Shown here: one piece after another, positions 34,291 to 45,510 of the stretch
Layout of the letters: every line of letters begins with the position of its first letter
Numbering within the stretch: the stretch's first letter is position 1
Assembly: GCF_026151205.1 (NCBI RefSeq)
Contig: NC_087072.1
Coordinates: 6,434,084 to 6,498,083 of the forward strand
Source: Bolinopsis microptera
Taxonomy: Eukaryota; Ctenophora; Tentaculata; Lobata; Bolinopsidae
Length of the DNA stretch: 64,000 bases
Direction: 5' to 3'
Translations under genes and position numbers: made by a program
Notes under the pieces: model-generated
Databases searched by the model: none
What the model saw: only the letters and a program-made list of their open reading frames with translations
What the model was told of the DNA's origin: nothing

Positions 34291-35712
34291 CAGGGTGGCC
34301 CATAAGTGACTACCCACACGCAACCTCTTAATAACTCACGTAATTCGTCTCCAAATTGCACCGAAATTTCAGAGATTATAGATATGGGTCAAACTTAGAT
34401 TTCCTGAAAGTTTCGTAAGCCACGCCCAATTACAGTGGGCGTGGCGTGACACTCCCTCTTTTTCACTATTGTCTTCATAAAATAAGAACGCTTTAAGCTA
34501 AGAACTCCAAATTTTTTGCACACATTTGGCTTGATAATTTAAAACCTTTCCCAAAGTTTCAAGTTCATTGTTCAAAATTTGGTTGAGTTATGACCATTTC
34601 AAAATTCATCGGATACGTGATCCGAGCACTCAGTCAGTGATCTCTGCACTCAATCAGTGATCTCGTCACCCAATCTGTTCAAGAGTAAGGCGTTAGCGTG
34701 TATTAATGAGGTTCATTAGGCTTTACCAAACATACTGAGGAGATGACGACCTGATCATGATTAATTGGATACCGATAATGACTTTGCTAGACAGATGGCG
34801 CAACAGATCGTGACCTTTTCAGGAAAATCAGGAATCACGGTCTAAAAGTTGGTGTTTCTTTGTGATCCGATAGGCCCGGTTAGAAAGATCTCGCTTTAGG
34901 ATTCGTTGAAGGGATGTTCTGCTGAGGTCTAAGACAGGAGCTCGTTTTCGGGTGCCAATTTTAGGTGTATCCATCACGTCACCAATAACCATGGTGATGT
35001 TTTCTTCGGTCCTCGCAGTTCGTCTTCTGCCGACTCTTCGCTGATCGTTTGCAGAAAAAGTGAACTTAATCTTGTGATGCATATCAAAGCAGCTTTTCCG
35101 GCAAGGGGATGGTCGGTTGAATTTCATTTGAAATTGTCGTTTAAGCTGAGGGCAGAACTCCCCATTCTCTTTCTTCAGGTAGACAAACAATCGTTGTTCC
35201 GCAGTATAGGGAGGATAGTGAACCATTTTCGATGATTCAATGGATAGTTCATTCCTTTTTATCGATTGTAAGGAACGAACCTGTGACTAGCAGGGCTAAC
35301 AAGCCCTGCAACCAATCAAGCGGTGCATGTGAGCCAAACAGGCCATTAACCAAGTGCAGAGATCACTGACCGAGTGCTCGGATCACGTATCCGATGAATT
35401 TTGAGATGGTCATAACTCAGCTAAATTTTGAACAATGAACTTGAAACTTTGGGAAAGGTTTTAAATTATCAAGCCAAATGTGTGCAAAAAATTTGGAGTT
35501 CTTAGCTTAAAGCGTTCTTATTTTATGAAGACAATAGTGAAAAAGAGGGAGTGTCACGCCACGCCCACTGTAATTGGGCGTGGTTTACGAAACTTTCAGG
35601 AAATCTAAGTTTGACCTATATCTATAATCTCTGAAATTTTTGTGTAATTTGAAGACGAATAACGTGAGTTATTAAAAGGTTGCGTGTGGGTAGTCACTTT
35701 TGGGCCACCCTG
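34291..35712. mobile_element. mariner-type DNA transposon with about 330 bp inverted repeats
   Basis: The ends are CAGGGTGGCCCATAAGTGAC at the left and GTCACTTTTGGGCCACCCTG at the right. TA target duplications flank the element at 34289-34290 and 35713-35714. The arms stay nearly identical for about 330 bp (34291-34630 and 35385-35712). Between them lies one short minus-strand coding remnant (34828-35226). The right end abuts the 3' part of a retrotransposon fragment, so the mariner probably inserted into it. Confidence 0.8.
34828..35226 (-). pseudogene. Transposase N-terminal helix-turn-helix region (DUF4817-like), 132 aa
   Basis: The frame begins MVHYPPYTAEQRLFVYLKKE and continues with FCPQLKRQFQMKFN. 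This resembles the N-terminal DUF4817/HTH module found before DDE domains in some Tc1/mariner-like transposases. A second helix-turn-helix-like part follows (SRTSLQRILKRDL). The protein stops before any DDE catalytic domain, so the element is non-autonomous. Confidence 0.6.
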
Positions 35713-35714
35713 TA

Positions 35715-36519
35715 CCTTTGATATTAACCTTCTTCCTCTTAGCTACCAATGGATTCTCTTTCATATAACTTACATAACTATTCCTATTAGACACAGACAC
35801 ATCTATCCTATCAAAGATGTCATATGAAAGTTCCCAGTGATGACCAAGCTTATTAGCTCGATAACCATGAAGCCGAAAGGCATCTAATCCCCTCTTGAAA
35901 CCAGTAACCGACTCACTAGCTTTCACAAGTGGTGGTAGACTGTTCCAATAGCGCAAGACCCTTTGGGCAAAGAAATCAGTCTCATTTGTGGTGAATCTAT
36001 GAGTCTTTGATCTAGCAGCAACGGTCCTACCAGAACGACCAAATAAATCGGAACCATAACCCACAAAGCCTTCCTGGATCTTGAACATCTCAATGAGATC
36101 TCCACGAACCCTGCGTTCAAGCAGGGTTGTGAGGTTCAGCTTATCCAGTCTCTCTCTGTAAGTCATGAGTCCCAATCCATCAATCATACGGGTGAACGAT
36201 CTTTGAACACCTTCAATTCAAGAATCAGTGACCAGTTTCCATGCCTAGCCATTGGAGCCCATGCCTGTGAACAATACTCTATATGAGGCTTTACTAAAGA
36301 CTTATACAAGCCCAGCATAACGCTTGTTTCCCTCGATATAATATTTCTTGTAAGCCAGGCACTGGTACTATTAGCTTTAGCAATGCACTTTCTCACATGA
36401 CCCTCAAAGTTGAAACTGGTGTTAAAGACAACTCCAAGGTCCTTCTCGCTTACAACACATCTCAAAGGCACACCACCAAACAAGTACTGATTCTTAGGAT
36501 TACAAGAACCAATTTGCAC
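35715..36519 (-). pseudogene. 5'-truncated non-LTR retrotransposon, RT C-terminal fragment
   Basis: Minus-strand frames read first through motifs like VSEKDLGVVF, LYKSLVKPHIEYCSQAW (36519 to about 36200) and then, after a one-base shift near 36190, through LMTYRERLDKLNLTTLLERR, FFAQRVLRYWNSLPPLV and FKRGLDAF. This is the C-terminal region of a CR1/jockey-type reverse transcriptase. The catalytic core is missing. It is interrupted at its 3' end by the mariner element. Confidence 0.75.
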
Positions 36520-36908
36520 CTATGTATGAGAGAAAAAAAAGCATCGGTAAATCGAGGGTTGGCCGTAAATTAAGGTTTTGGTTGTTTACTTTAGGTACGT
36601 TGAGCCCTATTCGGGAAAAGAAAATGACTATTTCCTAGACTAGGTGACACTCGGATTCGAACCCTGAACCGTCAATAATACAGACCGTCAAATTTTTAGA
36701 AGCTATCCTTTAATTGAATAAAAAGTCGTTGTTTCACCTATTGAAGACAAATAATCCTTCTCATTGATATATACACCTTTAACCACTTGGATAAACAGTT
36801 GTTTGAATTTAAGTTTTTCAAATGTGTCCTTCAACCTGATCCCTGAGGAGAATAGCTACGAGAGATAGACAACATTAGAGACACAATGGCCAACATCCTG
36901 CGTGAGGT

Positions 36909-37146
36909 ATGACAATTGAACCCCAGCTGCTGAAAGTAAACGAGGGTAACTGTCTCAACGCCAAGACCATAACAGGCGACCAAGCTCGGCTTGACGTATC
37001 TGCTAGAGGAGTTTGGACTCCATTTGATATAAAAACTTTACTTGAGATTAGGGTATCACACCCAATTGTTTATCAAACAGGACAAAGACTTTTCAAGAAG
37101 TTTACGAAATGAATGACAACGAGATTAGATTAGATTAGATTAGATT
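36909..37146 (+). pseudogene. Fragment of a retroelement-type protein, followed by a GATTA pentamer repeat
   Basis: The short frame reads NIEPQLL-like sequence, then DQARLDVSARGVWTPFD and EIRVSHPIVYQTG. I recall similar ARLDI.ARG.W...FFDVRV peptides from uncharacterised, retroelement-linked proteins in cnidarian genomes; this is recall and unchecked. It stops at 37112 and is followed by about five copies of GATTA (37122-37146). That could be the 3' end microsatellite of a non-LTR element. Confidence 0.4.
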
Positions 37147-37530
37147 AAGAATAATGACATAAACATCATCACCAGTTTTAAATATTCTTCCTGATTTCCT
37201 CATTATCAGAACTGTGAACATTTCACAGCCTTCGTCATTAAAAAACAAACAAATTCTATAACTAACATAATTGTCATAATTTATTTACATATAAAAAAGT
37301 TTAAAAAGAGAAGAAGTATGGGTACTTAGAGAAAGTGTTGAAAGTGGAGTAGGCTACCTTCACCCCGGCTGTATTCCTCACATCTGGGGAAATATCTAAA
37401 GGGTGTAAGCAGGTTGTCAACAGAGTAACAGACCAAAGACCTCATAGCAAGAAAAAGGAAAGAAATACTACGACGTAGTAAGGCATGTGAGAACGAGGAC
37501 AAGATTTACAATGTTAAGCACAACTCTTAT

Positions 37531-38022
37531 TACTGGGCCGCGCTCAGCCTGTCATTCCGCCAAATCTTTATTTATCTATTATGTTAATGAACATAATAGC
37601 CTGGGGTCCTCAGGTAAAACTCTTATTGCTCCTGTCATACGTTGTATGACCCGCCGCGCACGAGTGCGCGGCTCCCCTGTATCGTAAGAACGATAAAGGG
37701 GTGGAACGACCGTGGGGGTCACGACGTGATACAATATTGCTTTACGAGGGTACAAAGGAAAAAGGTGAACACTCAACATCAATTCAGCAATGGTGATTAT
37801 TTATGAAATTAAAAACTACCAAACTTTGATAGAATGTTTGACCAAATAATGCGATGTTCTATCAACAATTAAATAAAAATGAAAATAATTATTGTTTATC
37901 CAGCTTAATATTTGGTTTAAAGTCCTTTGTAGCGCGATACGCAACTAGGCTACGCCACGCATTTAGAATAAGGATCCGGCAGAATGACAAGTTGACTGGC
38001 TGAGCGCCGCCGCGCCCAGTAA
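37531..38022. mobile_element. MITE-like element with GC-rich terminal inverted repeats
   Basis: The left end reads TACTGGGCCGCGCTCAGCC then TGTCATTCCGCC. The right end, reverse-complemented, reads TTACTGGGCGCGGCGGCGCT, CAGCCAGTC, then TGTCATTCTGCC. About 490 bp lie between the outer ends, without coding potential. A partial copy of the internal palindrome and of one terminus is seen inverted at 670-800 and near 1243. A related stretch at 38588-38656 matches 1625-1715. Confidence 0.5.
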
Positions 38023-38743
38023 GATGCAAATTATTTCACAGTCGCAACCTTCGAAATTATTTTAAAAGGGCCCCCGACAGTTGAAACCAAGTTGGATCGA
38101 TGCATCTTTGGACGCTGATTCCAAATCACCCCTCATAAAATAAAGTTAAAACCCTCACCTGGCGAGATAGTCATGGCGAAGATTTGTTTCGATCACGTGA
38201 TACGACTGTATAAGGAAGACAGTATAATTTTTCGTTAGGGTTAATGGTTAGTTTTAGCAAATGCTTTTGTGAGGAGATAATGGGCTCGACGGCAAGTGCT
38301 ACGAAGTTGCGCGCGCCGGGCCAGATCATTAACAATGGTCAAAGTTAGGATTGAATTAAAATTTCAGATTGTAGGGTTAATTAATTTTCGAATAATCATT
38401 CAGGACGTACCTCTGTGTGAACGTGTTAAAAAATTTACGTGACGGTTGGAGGACTTTTTCCTTTTGCGCGCTGCACAAACTATCGTTTTTACTTCGCATT
38501 GACGAGATCGTTGCTTTTTTACTCGCAGGGCAACGATCTGGAAGGGTTGACATCGTCCATCAAACGTGACAGTTAAGTGTTGCTCTAGCCAGAGCCCTCT
38601 TGCTTGTATTGCAGTAGTGCGCGTCACGCAGTACGCGTATACACATGGCTATGTGAAAGTCAAGTGTAGAGCTAGCGATTTATCAAATCATCCATTAAGA
38701 AAATAATGGTTTTGGGCAGTTTCACTATAAGTTACATATAAAC

Positions 38744-39592
38744 ATGTCCAAGTGCTGCTACATACACTTCAAACCCAACATGGCAGGTTCTAAGTCAGAG
38801 ATTTTATCACACCCTGAACCTGTACTAACTGTAGACAACTATCCAATCAAAAAGGTTTCATCCGCAAAATTTCTGGGTGTTATAATTGACGAGAACCTAT
38901 CATGGGAAGATCACATTAAAGCTCTTAAGCGAACCCTAAATCATTCCACATCCACTTTATGTAGACTTCGCTGCTCCCTTCCAGAATTTCTACATCAACA
39001 ATTATATTATGCTCTGTTCGAATCACATCTTTCCTACTGTATATCTGTATGGGGTGGGGCAGCTAAGCAACGTATAAGCTCAATATTTACTGCTCAGAAG
39101 TACTGTCTCAGAGTACTATTTGGTGATAGGCTGGCGTACCTTGATAAGTTTAAGACTTGTGCACGTACTAGGCCTATAGGACACCAGAAACTTGACCAAA
39201 AATTTTTCATAAAAGAACACACCAAACCGATATTCAAGCATAATAATATTCTAGCTATACAAAATCTCTATACATACCACAGTTACCTCGAGCTCTACAA
39301 GATAATGAAATTCCGTGCTCCAATATCCCTATATGAGGGTTACACATGTTCGTCGAGGAAACCCTGCCTTCTTATCTGTCAGGTAGACCCACCTGACAAC
39401 CACAACACTAGGTCAACCAAAATTTTTAACATTTTAACCCCAAAGTTCAGAATGACTGACTTTACTACTAGTGTAATGTGCTTGCGAGGAAAACTTAAAA
39501 GTGCGCTATTAGCCAATCAGCATAACCACGCCCTGCTTGATTGGACCGTGAAAGATTTTGACTGCACAAATATTATTTTCCAAACATTATAA
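38744..39592 (+). pseudogene. 5'-truncated retrotransposon, RT C-terminal region
   Basis: The frame is open for 282 residues and is homologous in the same order to the minus-strand element at 40964-42574. Shared landmarks are KCCYIHFKP, KFLGVIIDENLSW, LYYALFESHLSYCISVWGG, CLRVLFGDR and FKTCARTR. It represents the thumb and C-terminal part of a reverse transcriptase. The catalytic core lies upstream and is lost, so the Met at 38744 is incidental. Confidence 0.8.
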
Positions 39593-40960
39593 CTGGCTGT
39601 TCCCACACATCTCAATTAAATTCCTCTAGGCTACTGTTTTCCAAGTCTTGTCCTGTGAGTAAAGAATGTGTGAGAAGGTATTAATAAAATAAATTTATAT
39701 TTTTTGAATTTTTAAATCTAATCTGAGAATGAAGTATAAAGAAATTTTTAATTAGCACTGTATAGTTTAAGATATTTATAGCTTATTATAGAGAAACAAA
39801 TTTTAGAGAAACAAATTTGAATTTTGATCTTTATTACAGATTAAACATATCATATATAACCATAAAAGCCGCGCGTCGGCTGATTGCTTCAACTTGGATT
39901 GGTAGTAATTTCAGTTTACAGAAGCTGAAGGACGGCAGCTCAAAAGCCCCAGTGAACCATCGGAAAGATCAAGGACTCGAGTGCCAATAGTGGCTTTTTC
40001 GAACCCATTTTCGCCGATTTGCTGTGGCCCAGATGAGCCGCGCCCTGCTGCTTAACGGCACATGGTGGTTTTTGTTTAAATACTTATTTAAATTTAAGCG
40101 ATAATTCATTTGGTGGTTTACAGTTTTTGAATCATGTTCATCATTTATTTTTCGTTCAATTATCACGTTTTTACAATTCAGTCATACCATGCATAGTCAA
40201 CATTGTTGAGGCAACCAGCTTCCGCAGTTCAATAATTGGAGACCGAAAAATATAAATTGATCGAAATTTACAATTCATCGTTATCAAATATAGTCAATAA
40301 TATTCTTGATTCCATTTAGTACATAATAAGTTGGTTTTATTCTCTTGCAACACTACTGCACAACAAAAACTGCGCCTGTCCACCAGCAACAGCGCAGTCA
40401 TAGGTGTGCAGCCAAAGCTAGGCCACACACCCATGGCCGCGCCGGTTAAACAACTCTATATTCAATCGTTATATTAGGAAATTTTAGTTAATTCTTTGAT
40501 CACTCTTCAGTGCAGGTGGGCAGGCGCCCCGCATAGTTGGCTTTCCAAATTTACAGTCTCAAGAAAGCCGATACGGTAATCGAGTCCCGGAGCAGAACAC
40601 ACATTTAGAAAATTGAAAAATTAAAATTAAAATTAAAATAACAAATTAGAAATTAAAAATTAAAAATTACATGACTACGAGAGTCCAGACAGGCGACAAA
40701 CACACAAACCGGACGAAGAGAGGACCCACTGCTGAATTCGACATATAATGAATTGTTGAAAACATAATGATTCCTACACTAATATGATCTTGAGGCATGC
40801 CCTGCATGTACTGTGCGAGTACATTGTAAATAATATCTGATAAGATGGGCCAAAAATAGCGGCACAGCGCGCAAAATGCGCGGCGTGACCGCCGAAATTT
40901 TATACTTTAGACATTAACATTTCAATCGGCTTTAGCGCTCAGCATATCTTCATTGAGTAG
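39593..40960. other. Non-coding, low-complexity stretch
   Basis: No gene or clear transposon end was recognised. An A-rich run of AAATT-type simple repeats lies at about 40608-40668. The last part is probably the 3' untranslated region of the minus-strand retrotransposon that follows. Confidence 0.4.
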
Positions 40961-40963
40961 ACA

Positions 40964-42582
40964 TTAGAATTTCAGTTCGTTGGGATCGAAGTTCAGTTCA
41001 CACCAATCTATTTCGTCGTACCTGGACTGCATGCCGAGTAACTCCTTTTTTATTGTGGATTTCACAAGGTTCGTTGATGTAGAGAAGTTGATATTGCTAG
41101 CAGTGTTTCTACAATCGTTCCACATTTTTGTCGATTGATATATGAAGGAGGTGGATGGGGTTGGAGTGATGAATCGATCAGCACGTCTTGATGATCTGTT
41201 AAATAGATTTAGGAGTGGGACTGGGGATTCTAATTTATTGATTTTGAACATTTCCAATAAACATGTGTGTTTGAACAAACTGTGTATGGTTAGTAAACCA
41301 TTTTTCTTAAATAGCGGTTTTGTGTGCTGTTTTTCATAGAAGTCGCTTCCTAATTTTTGCTTGTCTTTACTTCGTGTTCTAGCACAAGTTCTAAACTTTT
41401 CTAAGTACGCCTCTCGGTTACCAAATAGTATTCTAACACATTTCTTCTGAGTGATAAATATTGGTTCAAGCCTGTTGTTACTAAGGCCACCCCATACTGA
41501 TATCCCAAATCGCAAGTGTGATTCAAATAGTGTGTAGTACAGTTCTTTGTAGAGTTTTTCTGGAATAATGTGCCGTATTCTACAAATTTTCCCACTTTCA
41601 CATTTCAGCTTTGTGTTGAGCGACCGTATATGAGCATCCCATTTAAGCTGATCATCAATAATAACACCAAGAAACTTCACCTTTTTGACTTGCTTTATTA
41701 CTACATTGTTTAGAGTAAGTACGTGTTCTTCTTCATTATGTTCTACCTTGCTTTTTCTATTCGTTGGTTTAAAGTGAATGTAACAGCATTTCTTAATGTT
41801 AATATGCAGGAGATTACATTTCATATACAGTTGTACCAGTTTGAGAATTTGGTTTGCTCGTTCATATAACTTTATCTTACATTCATCCGCGACAAATATA
41901 TTTGTATTGTCAGCAAATAGAATGAACTTGCCTAGTTCAGTTGCCCTATATAGGTCGTTGATATAAATAATAAATAGTAACGGACCAAGACAAGATCCCT
42001 GGGGTACTCCAAAGAGAACTGGAAGCTTGTCAGACTCTTCTCCTAGGACCGAGACGTATTGATATCTATTAGAGAGATAACTAGCAATGAGTTTGTTGGC
42101 ATTGCCTCGAATTCCGTAATTATCTAGCTTACTCAGTAATTTGTCAGCTGAGATGGTATCGAATGCTTTGCTTAGATCAATGAATATTCCGAGCACGTGC
42201 TGCTTTTTATTAAGGCATGATTCTATATAATTCACTGAGAAATTCAGGGCATGACTAGTAGAGTGATTTTTACGGAATCCATACTGATTTTCATAGATCA
42301 TATTTTGTGACTGGAAAAAGCTGTATAGCCTACTATATATAATTTTCTCGAATAACTTACCAAATACGGCTAAGGTAGAGACTGGTCTATAGTTTTCAAG
42401 TAATTCTTCATTTTCTTTCTTGTATATGGGACTGATCCTGCCAATCTTTAAATCGTCCGGGAATATTCCCTCCTTCAAACATTCATTGTATAGTACAGAT
42501 AATAGGGGGGCGATAATTCTGGATGACGCTTTTACAACATGTATTGGGATATCAGACGATTTGCCATTTTTCAATTCTGATT
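40964..42582 (-). pseudogene. Retrotransposon ORF2, reverse transcriptase part (catalytic D to N)
   Basis: The frame of about 536 residues shows PIYKKENEELLENYRPVS, FIDLSKAFDTI, GVPQGSCLGPLLFIIYIND, then FADNTNIF where active enzymes have FADD. KCCYIHFKP, KFLGVIID and the C-terminal region follow. The change of the second catalytic aspartate to asparagine should abolish polymerase activity. The first residues (KNGKSSDIP) are the direct continuation of the endonuclease half across the hAT insertion. The C-terminal half is homologous to the fragment at 38744-39592. Confidence 0.85.
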
Positions 42583-43754
42583 AGGGTTTGCAATCGATAA
42601 TATCGGCGATAAAATTATAGGCGATAATTCGAAGTAAAATCGTTATCGGTTATCGGCGATAATTTCTGACCGATAAACCGATAATTTCAGAAATTTCTTT
42701 TCAAAAATAATTTCGGAATTTTCGAGACTTTACAGCTAACTCGCAGATTCTTACCTCCCATTTTCACTAGATTGATCATAAGATATGTGTGAAACTGATC
42801 AAAACATCTGAATTTGCTACTTAAGTACTTAAATCAGCAAGATTTGCAATGTTATCTTATCACTGTTGATTGGTGAAACAAGGTATGTACTATGTAAAAG
42901 TATTCATATTTCATGGGATAGTTGCATATTTGAATTCAACGGAGTTACAACCGTATAAGGTAATAATTTGAACCCGACACAGTACACACCATAACAAAAC
43001 AATACACTCCTGCACACTCCACACTCCACGCCCCTCCCCTGAGAAATGCCGATGATTAACTTGCCTGGGTCGCTCATTTGCTTAAATCGTTGATTGATTA
43101 CGTTACACGTATCAGTTGTTATCTGTTTTCTGTTGTGTCTCGGAAAACTAGTTAATCTTGATATGTCAACCAACGAGATCTGGAAACATTTCACAAAAGA
43201 GGGGGACAACGTGGCCTGCATGCAATGTGACAAGTCTTTTCTCAGCACAACAGCCAAAAGGTCTTACACTAGTCTTTGGTACCACTTGAGAGTTAAACAC
43301 GGTATAGAAAACGCAGCTGCTAATAATGATAAATCTTCGGCATCCCCCAAAGTCAAGCGACCAAAAAATCAGTCCCTAATAGTATCTTACATCGAAAAGA
43401 AAACTCAAGCCGAAATGTATAGCTGTTTAGCGGCTGTGGAGTTCCACTTTGTGTAAGATTGTTATTGTCACTGACTGTTCACTGTAAAGTATATCGGATC
43501 TTCACTTTCAATTAATTGACTATTTTGAAATTACGCGTTTACAATTTGTGTACGATATCTCGGGAATTCATGACACTCAATCACGGAAGTTATAAATCAT
43601 GAACGTATGATTAATTAAGCCACTGAATCGATGGAAAATAAGCTGATTGTTCTGACCAAATTTTATCGCCGATAATTATCGTTATCGCCGATAATTGAAA
43701 AATTATTATCGGTTATCGGCGATAAAAAATGTTGGACCGATAATGCAAACCCTA
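42583..43754. mobile_element. hAT-type DNA transposon inserted in the retrotransposon
   Basis: The ends are TAGGGTTTGCA at 42583 and TGCAAACCCTA at 43754. They are flanked by a perfect 8 bp duplication ATTCTGAT (42575-42582 and 43755-43762), as hAT elements make. The subterminal regions carry many ATCGGCGATAA and CCGATAATT repeats, a likely transposase-binding array. A BED-finger reading frame is present but no catalytic RNase H-like domain, so it is non-autonomous. It inserted after the host retrotransposon. Confidence 0.88.
43163..43456 (+). CDS. BED-type zinc-finger protein of the hAT element, 97 aa
   Basis: The protein starts at ATG 43163. It contains IWKHFTKEGDNVACMQC, then TSLWYHLRVKH, giving C19-x2-C22-x18-H41-x4-H46 with the aromatic residues typical of BED fingers. 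BED fingers form the DNA-binding N-terminus of hAT transposases. The frame ends at 43456, before dimerisation and catalytic domains. It is thus either the remaining first exon of a transposase or a stand-alone DNA-binding relic. Confidence 0.75.
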   Translation: MSTNEIWKHFTKEGDNVACMQCDKSFLSTTAKRSYTSLWYHLRVKHGIENAAANNDKSSASPKVKRPKNQSLIVSYIEKKTQAEMYSCLAAVEFHFV

Positions 43755-43762
43755 ATTCTGAT

Positions 43763-45510
43763 ATTATTTTACATACTTCATCGATTGTACAATCATGCAT
43801 GTAAATACTGGTCGTGTTGGATTTTGGTAGGTAGTCATAGATACTGGGGATGCCATTAATTAATAGTTCGCCGATTTCATTGTATGCCTCGTTAAGATTA
43901 GAAGCTAGGGAGACAAAGTACTTATTAAACTCATTAGCTATTACCCTACGATTAGTAATTTTTTCATTATTGATAGTAAATAGAGGTTTGGTTTGTCGTT
44001 TTCGTTTACCCCGTATTTGGTTAATTAATTCCCACGTCTTTTTACTGTTTCCGTGCAACTCTGCAAATTTTCCACCATAGAACTTAGATTGAGCATTGCG
44101 GCGATCTTTTTTGACCTTCCGCCTGCAGTCACTGTATTTTTTATACTTGTCACGTTTTGAGCAACATATTGGGCATTGGCATGTCCCCCCTTTATTTTCA
44201 ATTTCCCCAAATTTACATTTAACTTTTCTGACCTTTACCCATTTATCGTAAAGTTCGTGCTGATATGAAATTTTGCCCACAAGGTCTGGTGTAATCCATG
44301 GGTTGTTCAGTGCTGTTCTTTTAGAGCATTTAGGGGTTTCTAACTTACAAGTTCTATCTATACAGTCCTTAAATATGTCGTGAAATGTTGTAAAATTGTC
44401 GATAACATTATTATTGAGATCATGTTCCAGAGTCTGTAAAAAAGCTTTTACATTCGGTTTGTTGTAATCATAATACTGTTTGTATTTCAGGTCAATTCTG
44501 CTAGAGTCCAAGTTTCTATCAAAGATTTGGAAGATGGGTGAGTGGTGTGATATACGGTCAGTCAGTATTCCAGAAGCTACTATACTCTCTACGTCGTTAG
44601 TTATTATGTTATCAATACAGGATGCTTTGCAGCCTGGTTTCTCATGTGTTGCTAACGAAATTAGGGGGAAAAATCCTTTACTTAATAGTATTTCTTCATA
44701 GCGTTGTACGATTGTGCTATTCTTATCGTGTAAATCAATGTTAAAATCACCCGCTAGGTAACTACACTTGGGGAGACTGTCAAGGATGTCAGAGAGTTCA
44801 GATAGTGCAACATTGACATTACCACTTGGAGGACGGTACATTACACCAACTGTTACTGGGGAAGTTGTACTACTTACGGCCACAAAAAGAGTTTCTAAAT
44901 GTTCAGTGATATGGGATACATTGCCGTTTACTCTGGCACTAAGAGTGTCACAAACATAGAGAGCCACTCCAGTGCCCTTTTTTTATCTGGTATTGTGTTT
45001 TGGTAGAAACTGTTGTATCCAGTTAATTGATACAAACTGCTGGATTCAGGACCTTCATTTGTTTCCGCTAAGGCTATGATCGAGAATTTCTTGGTGAGCC
45101 TATGGGATTCAATAGCGAAAGTGTCGAAATTTGACTTATTGCCGTCGATGTTTTGGAAGAGAAGCGATGAAAATTCATTCATTTGATTATCTAGTGCTTT
45201 GTTGAATTCCTTGACATTGTACGATACGCAGTTATTTAGTATTTGATCTACTTTTATGATAGTGTCATCCACTTCACTACTTTCAATATCACTTAAATTA
45301 GTGCATGCAAGTCGAAATGGATTGTAACGAATAACTGCTAAATGTACGCACTTGGGACAGTAAAAATCGTCAGATAATGTGTCATTGTTAATGGATTTGG
45401 TATAGCACTTATGGTGCATTGGGCAGTCGCATTCACAGCATTCAACAATGAATTGTCCTACGTTAATGAACTTCGCACAGACTAGGCATACCTCTTTACT
45501 CAGGGGAGTC
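43763..45510 (-). pseudogene. Retrotransposon ORF2, PHD finger and endonuclease part
   Basis: The minus-strand frame after ORF1 opens with a PHD-like finger: CLVCAKF, then ECCECDCPMHHKC, then FYCPKC. The first ATG (45419) falls inside this finger. The endonuclease follows: SSLLFQNIDG (45180 region), IIALAETNEG, then after the break at 44978-44984 GVMYRPPSG, YLAGDFNIDLH and DRISHHSPIF. It continues to CTIDEVCKII, where the hAT element interrupts it. The stop at 44928 comes from a one-base length change in a seven-base A run. Confidence 0.75.
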
